Source: Bathymodiolus brooksi
Taxonomy: Eukaryota; Mollusca; Bivalvia; Mytilida; Modiolidae
Reading direction: 5' to 3'
NCBI GenBank assembly: GCA_963680875.1
Contig: OY804590.1
Location: forward strand, 23,622,640 to 23,686,639
Length of the DNA stretch: 64,000 nucleotides
Made by a program: the position numbers and the translations under genes. This document shows, in pieces, positions 25,035 to 37,262 of the stretch; the stretch's first letter is position 1; each line of letters starts with the position of its first letter. The notes under the pieces are model-generated. The model worked only from the letters and a program-made list of their open reading frames with translations, did no database searches and was not told where the DNA came from.

Positions 25035-25500
25035 TACAGAGACGTGCAAAAAGTATTCGGTCACTGTAATTTTTTACTAATATATTTTTATATAAAATCA
25101 CGTTTTTTCAAAACATTATTCGCAAGTCAATTCTTGTTTGATTTTGATGAAATTATTATCAAAAATGCATAAATAAATGTTGTTTTACCCTATTATTTCA
25201 GCATAATTTTATAATCTAAGAATATTAAGAGTTCATGAGTTAAACACAAAACTAAATTTTGAACGTCAAAAACACAATACAATGATAGTACTTTTGAAGT
25301 TAAATAATTTAAGTTTGTGCTTAAATCATGAATATTTAAAGTCTGTGCTTCAAAAATATATTTTAATATAATCACAAAAAACTACATACATTCACGCTTT
25401 TGTTGGTAAAGATTTCATCAAATTTGAAAAAATGTGGTTTTATATGAAATATATAGTAAAAAAAAATACAGTGACCGAATACTTCTTGTATGTCTCTGTA
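25035..25500. mobile_element. Tc1/mariner-like MITE with long terminal inverted repeats
   Basis: The left end reads TACAGAGACGTGCAAAAAGT then ATTCGGTCACTGTA. The right end, on the minus strand, reads TACAGAGACATACAAGAAGT then ATTCGGTCACTGTA. The inverted similarity continues for about 80 bp (TATAAAAYCACRTTTTTTCA). Both ends begin with TA, the target dinucleotide of Tc1/mariner elements. The interior of about 290 bp has no transposase, so it would need an enzyme supplied in trans. Superfamily assignment rests on the TA flanks and end sequence. Confidence 0.85.
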
Positions 25501-25865
25501 CGCTCACACGGGCCGTCTAGCCTACGGGACAATAACCCGGACTCATTGTTATTGTGCGATGTTACAGACGACGATTGTTAGCAATACTTGACCCAATATA
25601 ATTCAAATCAGATCTTTTTTTTTCTTTTATCTTTAGCGGTAGACTGTACTTGACCAACTCTAAACTTGTCTGACTGAAAAATGCTATAGGCACCAATGCT
25701 GTAATTAATTTCAAGGAAAATGTTACAAGCTGTCGTTTCGCAAGATCACCAAGGAAATTAATTTTGTTTGTACTTGAAGATATTTTTTTGACACTTGAAC
25801 AGCCAATGTAGGCTAGTAATTTGGGTATTATTTGATCAGAGATGTTCTCAGGCCGTTATTATACA
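25501..25865. other. No recognised gene
   Basis: Short spacer between the MITE and SINE remnants; nothing seen. Confidence 0.4.
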
Positions 25866-26110
25866 CGAGATACTAAAATACTACTAAATTCAGTGGCGTT
25901 AAACACAAATCAATGAATCAATCAAACAGATTTCATTCAAGGGACCATTTAGGTCGTGATCGTATGGTAGTTGGATTTATAACTGATATAACTGAAATAT
26001 TGTTGAAAGTGGAGTTAAACACTATAAACCAAACGAATCCCACACGAGTTACTGAAATACTACTAAAGTTGGTGTTAAAGCACAAATCCATTAATCAATC
26101 AAACATTTAT
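25866..26110 (+). mobile_element. Nested SINE remnants
   Basis: Three SINE 3' ends lie in a row. The first has AGTGGCGTTAAACACAAATC and an AATC tail at 25893-25925. The second, at 25940-26030, joins the head GGTCGTGATCGTATGGTAGT TGGATTTATAAC directly to the core GATATAACTGAAATATTG, so the middle of the SINE is deleted. The third, at 26045-26105, has GGTGTTAAAGCACAAATCC and another AATC tail. The 75-codon frame here is incidental. Confidence 0.7.
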
Positions 26111-27530
26111 CATTCGTTCAAATATGAAAATTTAGAATAAGTGTACTCTATCCAGCTTTAATATTTTACAATTTACAAAATTCCCCCGTGATTGTGTTCA
26201 AACTTTATAACCGTATATGTACAATCATTCCGACCCACATACGTATCATAGCTGGTTAATGGTCCGCCATTGTTTTCTGAAACAATGAAAAACGAAATCA
26301 ATTATTACAAATAATCTATCTAACTACCGATCACACCTTTAAAGGGTATTAAATAACAACGTACTTCTTCTACGCTATGTTATCTCATTGTTCTGATCAG
26401 TAAACTACACTGTGACTAAAATTGTTTGTTTCTTATCGCAAACCCATGTCATTCATCTGGGTATATTGAATTTCTGATAATTCAATTACCTGTGGTTTTA
26501 ATTGATAAAAGACAAAGTCTACCAACAAGAGCTTCCCTTCCCATTCAGATGTTTGTATATATGTTGTCGTGAGTATCTATATTAAAACCATATTTTTTCA
26601 ATTACAAGTAACCTGCTTGACACGACATTTTCACGCACAAGTTTTTAGAACACTGGTAATTCAATTAACTTTAAACACCTGATTACTCAGAGAACCAAAA
26701 AAATGACAGGTCAGGTGAATACTGTGGTTTTGATTTGTTTTGACACACACGTAGAAGTACCCAAAAAACCTTTTCACAAAACAAAGATGAAAATCTATAC
26801 CCATTACCCAAACGGTTGTTTAGGGCAAAATAAAATAATTTAAAATTGTCCACCGAACGCCTTTATTTTGAATTCTCAGGTATTTTTCATCTTGTAACGT
26901 CTTGTAACAATTGTAAGAAATTTGATATAGTTTTTTTCTCGGTACATAAACCTTTAATTTCCACACGAGAGAACTATAATTAATTCATTGATTCAATTAT
27001 ATTTAAATCTTTTCATAAAGAAATTGTATTATTTTTACTATTTTTGACAATTCAATGCAATTTGTTTATTTAACGTCAGGCTAACATTTGAAATTTCACA
27101 GCAAAGCAATTTTCGAGATAGAAAGAAAACAAGGATTTGAAACAACCGTCATGTTTAACAATATAACATGGTAATTATATCTCGTTTCATGTGACCATAT
27201 ATTGGCAGGTATACTAAAACGCTTGTCATGTCCATATGTCACAAAAAAGTCAGGACAAAAAATGTACATCTTGATAAAATTATTTGATTCTATGATAAGG
27301 GGGTGCGTTTGGTTTTGACCTTAGACGACTCGGTCTATGTCAGCCAGGTGAGAAATATCTTTTAAATCAAGTAATTATTTATTGTTGACACTTTGTAATG
27401 TTATAATCATTAGTCAACAGAAATATATTGATATTTTTCCCGTTGATTGGGTGGAGGGGGTGGGGCTTATAGGAATATTTAGACACCATGACACTAACAC
27501 TGTACCATGAAAGCGAATTTCATATTGCTA
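26111..27530. other. No recognised gene or repeat
   Basis: AT-rich DNA without a notable frame; no copies of segments seen elsewhere in the window. Confidence 0.45.
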
Positions 27531-27534
27531 TAAA

Positions 27535-27800
27535 CAGCATCGGTTCGGCACTGGTTAGTATGCTTGCTTCCAGAGTGTGGTAGATCGTGGGTTCGAGTCT
27601 CCGCTCGGGTCAAACCAAAAACTTTAAAATTGGAATTCGCTCGCTGCTTCTCCGCTAACTACGCAGCACTTAGGAGTAAAGACAAAGACTGGTTGGCTCG
27701 GAATGAGGAAAATGTGTCAATGGAGCGAAATGTCTACTAGAGAACTGTTGTTTCATTGACATGGCACTATGAAAATCGTGTTGGTCGTTGATACCCGGAG
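27535..27800 (+). mobile_element. Second tRNA-headed SINE family, near-complete head and body
   Basis: The head has an A-box-like CACTGGTTAGTATGCTTGC and a B-box-like GGGTTCGAGTCTCCG. The body follows with GTCAAACCAAAAACTTTAAA, a CGCTGCTTCTCCGCTA stretch and AGTAAAGACAAAGACTGGTT. The copy at 62.67 kb shares all these blocks. No acceptor-stem pairing supports a functional tRNA. Confidence 0.75.
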
Positions 27801-27899
27801 AACAGATTGATCCTACAACCTCCAGAACAGATGAAAATATTTATCCCAAATCTGCCATTTTCATTTTCTACAGATCAACCTGTAGCCTTTTTATTTTCA

Positions 27900-27965
27900 T
27901 CATATTGTTTGTATTTTGAGAATAAAAACGTAGGTATCAAATGAAATGAGTACGACGCGTTTCTG
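27900..27965 (-). mobile_element. Family A fragment
   Basis: AATAAAAACGTAGGTATC and ACGACGCGTTTCTGGAATAT are the reverse complement of the GATATCTACGTTTTTATT and ATTCCAGAAACGCGTCGT segments; the piece between them is diverged. Confidence 0.6.
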
Positions 27966-28429
27966 GAATATTTGAGAACATTGTGTAGCTTAATGACATA
28001 ATCAACTGGCATTTTTATAATGGAATAGATGACAACGTTATTCATTTTGTTTTTTTCCCTTTAAAAGTTGTATGACATTTTACTCCCATGTATTGGAAAC
28101 AGAATAACGAGTCAATTGCTGAATAAAACGTGTTTATCTTTATATCAGTGAAACATAGATATTCGCTTTAGTTTCAGATAATGTCGAATTTTACCTGTTG
28201 TAATCAACAATTTCGCGGTTAATATGGTGTCGGTTGGCATGCAGAATCAAGAATATTCTAAAATTCAAACATACAGCAGAAATATACAGGATCAGATGCA
28301 CATTGTAAAGCTTTCAAGCTTTTCCAGAGATGTGATATTAAATATTATTACATAATGATTTTATTTAAACAATTTGATTGGCTATCATGCTGTCACCTGA
28401 CATTCCGTAAAATTTGATATTGTTTGATT

Positions 28430-28549
28430 AAAACTCGTATTGACTTGGTTTCACTTTCGTTTTCCATTGCATTATGTATGACGTCATAATGAAGAGATTA
28501 ATTTCATATTGACTTGGTTTCACTTTCACTTTTCATTTTAATGTAATAA
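28430..28549 (+). repeat. Direct duplication beside a palindromic element
   Basis: TATTGACTTGGTTTCACTTT occurs at 28439 and again at 28508, 69 bp apart, each followed by a TTTTCAT-like word. Confidence 0.75.
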
Positions 28550-28694
28550 AACAATTACAGTCTTTTGTATTGGTCAATACGAGTTTTTATTGACCTTAGA
28601 AATCAATATTCACCTCAGCCTAAAGGTTTCGGTGAATATCGTTTTTAAGGTCCATAAAAACTCGTATTGACCTCAACAAAAGACTATAATTGTA
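28550..28694. mobile_element. Palindromic MITE-like element of about 145 bp
   Basis: The left half, from CAATTACAGTCTTTTGTATT through GGTCAATACGAGTTTTTATT, pairs with the right half, ending CATAAAAACTCGTATTGACC then AAAGACTATAATTG. The centre also pairs (ATATTCACC with GGTGAATAT), leaving a loop of about 15 bases. The outermost bases suggest a TA target duplication. It has no coding capacity. Confidence 0.82.
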
Positions 28695-29470
28695 TAATAT
28701 GAAATTATATATACATCTACCAAAGTTTGGAAAGACCTTTTAAAGGACAAACAAAGACAACACAATATTTTCTCATGGCGTCTCAAATGTGCAGACGTTT
28801 TCAAAGATGAGATTGCAATAATTTCCCAGAAGTTTTTGTCATTCAATTTTTCAATTTATTTGCTGCATATCACCAAAGATATCTTCTGTCGAAAATGATA
28901 AATCGTTTTGTAAATACGAAAACAACAAGCAAACATTTCAAAGAATCAAACCCAGTCACAATTCAGCTGTCAATGTATCTGCTTAGAGCCAATCGTTATG
29001 TATGAGATTCAGGGATTCATTGTTGGCTTTTCATTATCAAGAATTTCCATTTTCTAAATTTCAGTTTTTAATACTTAAAATGGTATTTGTTTCATTTATA
29101 TCTCAAACAAAGTGGAGAACTTGAACATTTTGTTTTAAATATGTGTGCATGTATCTATTTCCATAGCAACATCAATTAATGCATTCATAATTTGCATTTA
29201 ATTAGAAATTTCAAAATCAGTTACCACTTGCAACACTTTATGATAAATGTTTTTCGACGATCTTCATATTATTGAATTTGTTGAACAAGTGTAGAACAAA
29301 CTGGTATCCTAAATGTAAAATCATTCAGTACCAGATTTTGGATGAATGTCGACAATTTAGATTTTTGGCGATTTTCCCCTTTCAATATGGTGATAATGAG
29401 CTTGTACGGAAGCACATGTTTGAAGCATCAATTAACGTTTAACTATGTTTGTTTTGGCTCTGTTATGTCA
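28695..29470. other. No recognised gene or repeat
   Basis: AT-rich DNA; nothing recognisable on either strand. Confidence 0.45.
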
Positions 29471-29474
29471 AGAA

Positions 29475-29525
29475 TAAGATGATGAGATGATGATGATGAT
29501 GATGACGATGGTGATGATGATGCCT
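29475..29525 (+). repeat. GAT-rich microsatellite
   Basis: An imperfect (GAT)n run; its reverse strand encodes the poly-His tail of an 88-codon spurious frame. Confidence 0.9.
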
Positions 29526-29711
29526 GCATTGTTCTAAAGGAATTAGGTTGCATGTTCGTAGTGGTAGCGTACTAGAACAATAGTCCGCAGGTATAAACTT
29601 CCCTCCACGCAGAAACATTATCATGACTACGGACCAATCAATTTCTTTTCTTAACTTATAATGATGTGTGCCTTCCAGGGCAGCATTGTAATCAGCAATA
29701 CAATGAAATTG

Positions 29712-29790
29712 TCTTACACTGACCGGCACGATTTAACTGAAATATTGTTGAAAGTGGCATTAAACACCATAACCCTAACCCTGCCAGTGC
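29712..29790 (+). mobile_element. SINE type 1, 3' end with CCCTAACCC tail
   Basis: CTTACACTGACCGGCACGAT, AACTGAAATATTGTTGAAAG, TGGCATTAAACACCATAACC, ending CCTAACCCT. The 5' part is missing, as expected for a 5'-truncated retroposon. Confidence 0.82.
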
Positions 29791-31297
29791 CGAAACACTG
29801 ATGAGCACTGGTATTGTTCATGTTAAGATTTTATACAAACGTATGTGATAGGATTTGTTGATGACTTACGACAGGTTAAACGGTTTTCTACTGGTACCCT
29901 GATTGTCTGCACCAATGCACCAACTGCACAATGTTGAAATTGTTTTTTTAACATACAAATTTAAGTATTTCCTATATCCACTAAATAGGTTCCATATCAA
30001 AACTGCACAATGTATGCTGGGAGTAAAAAACGGAAGCGTCACAATGAGAGAAGTGACTATGAAAAGAAAAGTTTAAACAGTGATGGTGGACAATTCCATC
30101 GATATCAATAAAACGAACAATCACCTCTCACTTTGACTCACTGAACTCAAAAAAAAAGAAGACCATGGCATAAGCCGTTGGAAATCCAGGTTCAGGCTAT
30201 ATATATATATATATATGGTTGAATGGCGGTCACGAGAACATAATATCAGCACTTTCCAGATTCAAGAAACATAAAATATCGAAAAGAGATTCTATGATAA
30301 CAGAAATCTAACTGTATCTGTAGACAAAAACATTTGGTATTTTCAAACTTTTCTATAGTTGTATGGATCCAATATGTCTCAATATAATTTGAATTGAAAT
30401 CACCACCTCCTTTCTATGGTATTTTGTTCTATGGCGAAATAAAAAATGAAACAAGACTAAAAGACAGATCATGATAGATTTTCTGTAGACAACATTCCAG
30501 GAAATTATATTGTCATTAAAGTAGAAAGCGCAGACCTATGGACGGGATTTCAATACAGATTAACAAATAATTACATCATAGATCAGTATCTGTGGCAGTT
30601 CGGTTTCGTCAACTGTTGACTACAATTAAATTGTAAAACGGAAAATACAAAACAAAAAGCATCTATGATTGTATAATTTTACGTTAATTACCCTCGAGTC
30701 TACATAGGTTCCATGACAAATTGGAGAAAATGAAGATGTATTAGATTACTATTGGTTTGAGATATATCCTTTTTCTGACAGTTTGTGTCGTAAGTCTTTG
30801 TAAATTCCGATCTGGTTCGTATCAGAGACGACCTATTGGTGGATGTGGTGACAGCAAAATAAGACAAAACAATTCTTCTGATAAAAGGAAATCAATAACA
30901 ATTTGATCAAGCATTATTTGTGATATGGAAAATAAAGAGATGTGCCTCTTTTGTCATTATAACAAGTGGCTGATCTCACGAAGATGGAACGAATGAAGCA
31001 GACATCCCAGAGGCCCACTTGTCTTCTTGTAGAAGATAATAGAATATGTATGATGATAATTTATCAAATATGAACCATACTTCTTAAGGGGCCTTCCTAT
31101 GACTGTCTTTAAGGCGATAAGGGTTGAATGTAAGTATAAGACTTCACGTGGTTCCATTAATGAGCAGGAGATGCTAACCAATCAGTACCATTTTGTCTCT
31201 ATTCTGGTTTGTGTAAGGCTTTATGTTATACGACGTATTGTTCTTTTCTTTCCTTTATGTTTTCTCCCTTTATTCGAATATCTCTCTATGCTTAGGA
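29791..31297. other. No recognised gene; short (TA)n
   Basis: A perfect (TA)9 run lies at about 30199-30216. Short opposing frames near 31000-31300 show no protein features. Nothing else was seen. Confidence 0.45.
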
Positions 31298-31424
31298 ACT
31301 TTGCGTTCGTCTTTTGACATGAGTACTTTGCGTTCTGTTATGGGTTGCATACTCTGAGTTTCTCTTTGGAAATGTGTACTCTGTGTTCGTCTTTGGACAT
31401 GGGTACTCTGCAATCGTCTTTTGA
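31298..31424 (+). repeat. Degenerate 27-bp tandem repeat, about five copies
   Basis: Each unit starts ACT(T/C)TG(C/A/T)G(T)TT and includes CGTCTTTGGACATGGGT or a variant. Units differ at many positions, so the array is old compared with the others here. Confidence 0.8.
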
Positions 31425-32330
31425 CTTTATTCGGTATTCTTCTCAGCACTACTATTTTGAGTTTTGGTACTCTACCTAAAATTGGACAAGTGATTTGGTG
31501 GTGAATCTTATTTTACGAAGATGGTGATTGATTTGGGGCATACGATTGTGTACAATGACAAAAAACGATATGCCTAACAAAACAATGAAAGAATCATTCA
31601 AAATTACACTTTTTTCCTATTTGTCACCATTTGTCATTTAAATTTAATTACCAAAGTATCTTTATTTTAAAATATTAATAATATCATTCACGAATTGGAA
31701 TGGTAAAAATAATAGTATGTTAGGGCAAAACCACCGTGGAAATTGTTTATTTTTACCTTAAAATCGGCGATTGGGACGTATTTCCGTATTATCGGAGATT
31801 GGAATGTGTTTATTTCAACCAATCAGATGCCCGGAGGTAAAATATTTTCAGATTAATATCGATAAACAGATAATTTGACAGATAAAACTATATTTTAACT
31901 GGAACGAAGTTAATATTATGTTCGCAGGAGCGTAACGTTCAAGCCACTGAATCTGACTAAGATAGCCCGTAGTCATTTCAAGCATAACGTCATCCAGAAC
32001 GTGGGAAGTTCATCATATGTCACTGGACACAATATAAAAGATTTTATCAAATGCCTAATGGAGTTAAATGTAATCATTTAAATTGACATATTAATAATTT
32101 ATTCACCCAAAAGTTATTTTTACATTATATTGTCAAATATGGAAAAATATCAAATGTTCTGTAACAAGTTATATATACAGTCATACATGTATTATGAGGC
32201 CACCTTTGGGATAAAGAAAAAATGCCCTTATAAGAAAGGTGACATCATAAAAGAGGTTCAATTCATGTCAGGACAAGGAAAATGTGACCTTTTAATACAG
32301 CTGACTGCTTAACAGAAGTGACCGCATACG
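31425..32330. other. No recognised gene
   Basis: AT-rich DNA with one 60-codon plus frame (32130-32312) that shows no recognisable domain. No repeat copies found. Confidence 0.45.
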
Positions 32331-32334
32331 CAGT

Positions 32335-32580
32335 TTTGACTGTGTATACCCCAGATTGTTCATAATGACTTTCATGACTGGTCATTTAAATCATATCCTG
32401 GAGGTTCCCCCACCCCCCTCTACCACACACACCTTTTTATTTAAGTGTTTTTACTAAGCCAGGAACGTGGGCGATCATGTATACTATATGTATGTTATGG
32501 GTACTAAAATGTTGACTCTATTTGTGTGATTTTTCAATTAGATTTTGGAACTGTTTTCAACAGCGTGGTATTTTTTTGTT
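32335..32580 (+). mobile_element. Possible family C copy left of the 69-bp array
   Basis: TAAGCCAGGAACGTGGGCGA, ATTAGATTTTGGAACTG and CAGCGTGGTATTTTTTTG parallel phrases in the copy at 48.15 kb (CAAGCCAGGAAAGTGAG, TTATATTTTGGAATTGC, TAGTGCGGTAATTTGAG) and at 61.44-61.73 kb. The similarity is patchy. Confidence 0.5.
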
Positions 32581-32599
32581 TTTCATTTAAATACTAGAT

Positions 32600-35500
32600 G
32601 AATCACACGGAAAACCAAAGGGACAATCAAGAATATACAATCATGAGACACAGGCCATATTGGGCACAAGAAACAGAACAAAGACAAAGGGACAATTAAG
32701 ATTATACAATTCAGAGACACAGGCCACATTGGGCACAAGAAACAGAACAAAGACAAAGGGACAATCAAGAATATACAATCCTGAGACACAGGCCACATTG
32801 GGCACAGGAAACAGAGCAAAGACAAAGGGACAATCAAGATTATACAATCCAGAGACACAGGCCACATTGGGCACAAGAAACAGAACAAAGACAAAGGGAC
32901 AATCAAGAATATACAATCCTGAGACACAGGCCACATTGGGCACAAGAAATAGAGCAAAGACAAAGGGACAATCAAGAATATACAATCCTGAGACACAGGC
33001 CACATTGGGCACAAGAAACAGAGCAAAGACAAAGGGACAATCAAGAATATACAATCCTGAGACACAAGCCACATTGGGCACAAGAAACTGAACAAAGACA
33101 AAGGGACAATCAAGATTATACAATCATGAGACACAGGCCACATTGGGCACAAGAAACAGAGCAAAAACAAAGGGACAATCAAGAATATACAATCCTGAGA
33201 CACAGGCCACATTGGGCACAAGAAACAGAACAAAGACAAAGGGACAATCAAGAATATACAATCCTGAGACACAGGCCACATTGGGCACAAGAAACAGAGC
33301 AAAGACAAAGGGACAATCAAGAATATACAATCCAGAAACACAGGCCACATTGGGCACAAGAAACAGAGCAAAGACAAAGGGACAATCAAGAATATACAAT
33401 CCTGAGACACAGGCCACATTGGGCACAGGAAACAGAGCAAAGACAAAGGGACAATCAAGAATATACAATCCTGAGACACAGGCCACATTGGGCACAAGAA
33501 ACAGAGCAAAGACAAAGGGACAATCAAGAATATACAATCCTGAGACACAGGCCACATTGGGCACAAGAAACAGAGCAAAGACAAAGGGACAATCAAGAAT
33601 ATACAATCCAGAGACACAGGCCACATTGGGCACAGGAAACAGAGCAAAGACAAAGGGACAATCAAGAATATACAATCATGAGACACAGACCACATTGGGC
33701 ACAAGAAACAGAACAAAGACAAAGGGACAATCAAGATTATACAACCCAGAGACACAGGCCACATTGGGCACAAGAAACAGAACAAAGACAAAGGGACAAT
33801 CAAGAATATACAATCCTGAGACACAGGCCACATTGGGCACAAGAAATAGAGCAAAGACAAAGGGACAATCAAGAATATACAATCCAGAGACACAGGCCAC
33901 ATTGGGCACAAGAAACAGAACAAAGACAAAGGGACAATCAAGAATATACAATCATGAGACACAGGCCACATTGGGCACAAGAAACAGAACAAAGACAAAG
34001 GAACAATCAAGAATATACATTCCAGAGACATAGGCCACATTGGGCACAATAAACAGAACAAAGACAAAGGGACAATCAAGAATATACAATCCTGAGACAC
34101 AGGCCACATTGGGCACAAGAAACAGAGCAAAGACAAAGGGACAATCAAGAATATACAACCATGAGACACAGGCCACATTGGGCACAAGAAACAGAACAAA
34201 GACAAAGGAACAATCAAGAATATACAATCCAGAGACACAGGCCACATTGGGCACAAGAAACAGAACAAAGACAAAGGGACAATCAAGAATATACAATCCA
34301 GAGACACAGGCCACATTGGGCACAAGAAACTGAACAAAGACAAAGGGACAATCAAGATTATACAATCATGAGACACAGGCCACATTGGGCACAAGAAACA
34401 GAGCAAAAACAAAGGGACAATCAAGAATATACAATCCTGAGACACAGGCCACATTGGGCACAAGAAACAGAACAAAGACAAAGGGACAATCAAGAATATA
34501 CAATCCTGAGACACAGGCCACATTGGGCACAAGAAACAGAGCAAAGACAAAGGGACAATCAAGAATATACAATCCAGAAACACAGGCCACATTGGGCACA
34601 AGAAACAGAGCAAAGACAAAGGGACAATCAAGAATATACAATCCTGAGACACAGGCCACATTGGGCACAGGAAACAGAGCAAAGACAAAGGGACAATCAA
34701 GAATATACAATCCTGAGACACAGGCCACATTGGGCACAAGAAACAGAGCAAAGACAAAGGGACAATCAAGAATATACAATCCTGAGACACAGGCCACATT
34801 GGGCACAAGAAACAGAGCAAAGACAAAGGGACAATCAAGAATATACAATCCAGAGACACAGGCCACATTGGGCACAGGAAACAGAGCAAAGACAAAGGGA
34901 CAATCAAGAATATACAATCATGAGACACAGACCACATTGGGCACAAGAAACAGAACAAAGACAAAGGGACAATCAAGATTATACAACCCAGAGACACAGG
35001 CCACATTGGGCACAAGAAACAGAACAAAGACAAAGGGACAATCAAGAATATACAATCCTGAGACACAGGCCACATTGGGCACAAGAAATAGAGCAAAGAC
35101 AAAGGGACAATCAAGAATATACAATCCAGAGACACAGGCCACATTGGGCACAAGAAACAGAACAAAGACAAAGGGACAATCAAGAATATACAATCATGAG
35201 ACACAGGCCACATTGGGCACAAGAAACAGAACAAAGACAAAGGAACAATCAAGAATATACATTCCAGAGACATAGGCCACATTGGGCACAATAAACAGAA
35301 CAAAGACAAAGGGACAATCAAGAATATACAATCCTGAGACACAGGCCACATTGGGCACAAGAAACAGAGCAAAGACAAAGGGACAATCAAGAATATACAA
35401 CCATGAGACACAGGCCACATTGGGCACAAGAAACAGAACAAAGACAAAGGAACAATCAAGAATATACAATCCAGAGACACAGGCCACATTGGGCACAAGA

Positions 35501-36556
35501 AACAGAACAAAGACAAAGGGACAATCAAGAATATACAATCCAGAGACACAGGCCACATTGGACACAAGAAACAGAGCAAAGACAAAGGGACAATCAAGAA
35601 TATACAATCATGAGACCCAGGCCTTATTGGGCACAAGAAACACAACAAAGACAAAGGGACAATCAAGATTATACAATCCAGAGACACAGGCCACATTGGG
35701 CGCAAGAAACAGAGCAAAGACAAAGGGACAATCAAGAATATACAATCATGAGACGCAGGCCACATTGGGCACAAGAAACAGAACAAAGACAAAGGGACAA
35801 TCAAGATTATACAATCCAGAGACGCAGGCCATATTGGGCACAAGAAACAGAGCAAAGACAAAGGGACAATCAAGAATATACAATCATGAGACGCAGGCCA
35901 CATTGGGCACAAGAAACAGAACAAAGACAAAGAGACAATCAAGATTATACAATCCACAGACGCAGGCCATATTGGGCACAAGAAACAGAACAAAGACAAA
36001 GGGACAATCAAGATTATACAATCATGAGACACAGGCCACATTGGGCACAAGAAACAGAACAAAGACAAAGGGACAATCAAGATTATACAATCATGAGACA
36101 CAGGCCACATTGGGCACAAGAAACAGAACAAAGACAAAGGGACAATCAAGATTATACAATCCACAGACGCAGGCCATATTGGGCACAAGAAACAGAACAA
36201 AGACAAAGGGACAATCAAGATTATACAATCCACAGACGCAGGCCATATTGGGCACAAGAAACAGAACAAAGACAAAGGGACAATCAAGATTATACAATCA
36301 TGAGACACAGGCCACATTGGGCACAAGAAACAGAACAAAGACAAAGGGACAATCAAGATTATACAATCCACAGACGCAGGCCATATTGGGCACAAGAAAC
36401 AGAACAAAGACAAAGGGACAATCAAGATTATACAATCCACAGACGCAGGCCATATTGGGCACAAGAAACAGAACAAAGACAAAGGGACAATCAAGATTAT
36501 ACAATCCAGAGACGCAGGCCTTATTGGGCACAAGAAACAGAACAAAGACAAAGAAA
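32600..36556. repeat. 69-bp minisatellite, about 57 copies, with a 4-kb open frame
   Basis: The unit on the plus strand reads GAGACACAGGCCACATTGGG, CACAAGAAACAGAACAAAGA, CAAAGGGACAATCAAGAATA, TACAATCCT. Because 69 is divisible by three and the unit is poor in stops, four of six frames are open for long stretches. The minus frame spanning 32583-36590 is uninterrupted for over 1,330 codons (first ATG at 36584) and would encode a Cys-, Leu- and Phe-rich 23-residue repeat. I read this as an array by-product and not a gene. The unit corresponds to the TGTGCCCAATGTTGCCTGTG segment of family B plus its neighbours. Confidence 0.96.
33068..35560. repeat. Higher-order duplication: 18 units (1,242 bp) twice
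   Basis: Positions 33068-34318 and 34310-35560 are almost identical at an offset of 1,242 bp (18 x 69). Shared unit variants confirm this: GAACAATC at 33996 and 35238, ACAATAAACAG at 34046 and 35288, and GACATAGGCC at 34026 and 35268. Units outside this block lack that order. Confidence 0.93.
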
Positions 36557-36636
36557 TAAAAAATAACCGACAGCTAAAATGCATAGTCAAGTGAAAACAA
36601 CGTGTCCTTCATGATCAGATTATCGTTATTAGGGGG

Positions 36637-36894
36637 CTTAGGTTTTGGTGTTTAACGACACAACAATAATTCAGCTATATCGTTGCGGTCAGTTTTATTG
36701 GTGGCGGAAACAGGAGTACCAGGAAAAAACACACACCTACCGCAAGTCACTGACAAACTATATCACATAATGTTGTATCGAGTGCATTCGCCTGAGCGGG
36801 ATTCGAATTGACAACGTTAGTGGTGATAGGCACTGATTGCATATGTAGTTATAAATCTAATTACTATACGATCACGACCACGACCGCCCCTCAA
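36637..36894 (-). mobile_element. Full-length SINE type 1 with target duplication
   Basis: Minus strand: head GGGGCGGTCGTGGTCGTGAT with an ATAGTAATTAGATT A-box region and TCGAATCCCGCTCAGGCG at the B box, a body with ATGTGATATAGTTTGTCAG, and a 3' core ACTGACCGCAACGATATAGC. The exact 11-bp word ATCGTTATTAG flanks the element at 36622-36632 and 36897-36907. The core has lost a few bases (GTTGTGTCGTTAAACACC), so the copy is slightly diverged. Confidence 0.9.
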
Positions 36895-36994
36895 TAATCG
36901 TTATTAGAACTGGGTACAATAGACTATATCTTATACGTAATGCTTGGTGTAGAATCGCTTTTCACCAAACTTTCATTAATTGATTTTTAACCAA

Positions 36995-37045
36995 CGATAT
37001 GACCTAGACTGAATTCTAAATAAATGTTTTAGACTGAATTTGATT
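36995..37045. repeat. Relic units of the 27-bp array, left of a family B copy
   Basis: TAGACTGAATTCTAAATAAA followed by TGTTTTAGACTGAATTT has the period and sequence of the array that resumes at 37263. It indicates that the intervening family B copy lies inside the older array. Confidence 0.75.
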
Positions 37046-37262
37046 TCAGTTGTCCCTTACTTCCAGTTGTTTGGGGTAGTGCTCGTGTCTTACTTACGTT
37101 TTTTGTGTTTGTTTGCAATATAGTGGTGTCCAACACATATTGTGTTTTGTTTTTGCTTTGGTTTTCTTCGTCTTGTGTTCTATGTGTTGCCAGTTTCTCT
37201 GAATTGTCCATTTTTTTTATTGCCCCTTCGATGTTCTCTAACGTTTATTTCAACTAATTTTC
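37046..37262 (+). mobile_element. Family B copy inside the 27-bp array
   Basis: CCAGTTGTTTGGGGTAGTGC, GTGGTGTCCAACACATATTG, GTTTTCTTCGTCTTGTGTTC, GTTGCCAGTTTCTCTGAATT, GATGTTCTCTAACGTTTATT. These blocks recur at 43.8, 45.1 (minus), 49.1 (minus) and 63.1 kb and define family B. It has no protein-coding capacity. Confidence 0.78.

Noticed and set aside
27540..27620. tRNA genes at 27.55, 51.09 and 62.68 kb
   Set aside because: A and B boxes are present, but there is no acceptor-stem pairing and the sequence continues into a shared SINE body.
29463..29729. Poly-histidine protein on the minus strand
   Set aside because: The His run is the reverse strand of a GAT microsatellite; the rest overlaps a SINE fragment.
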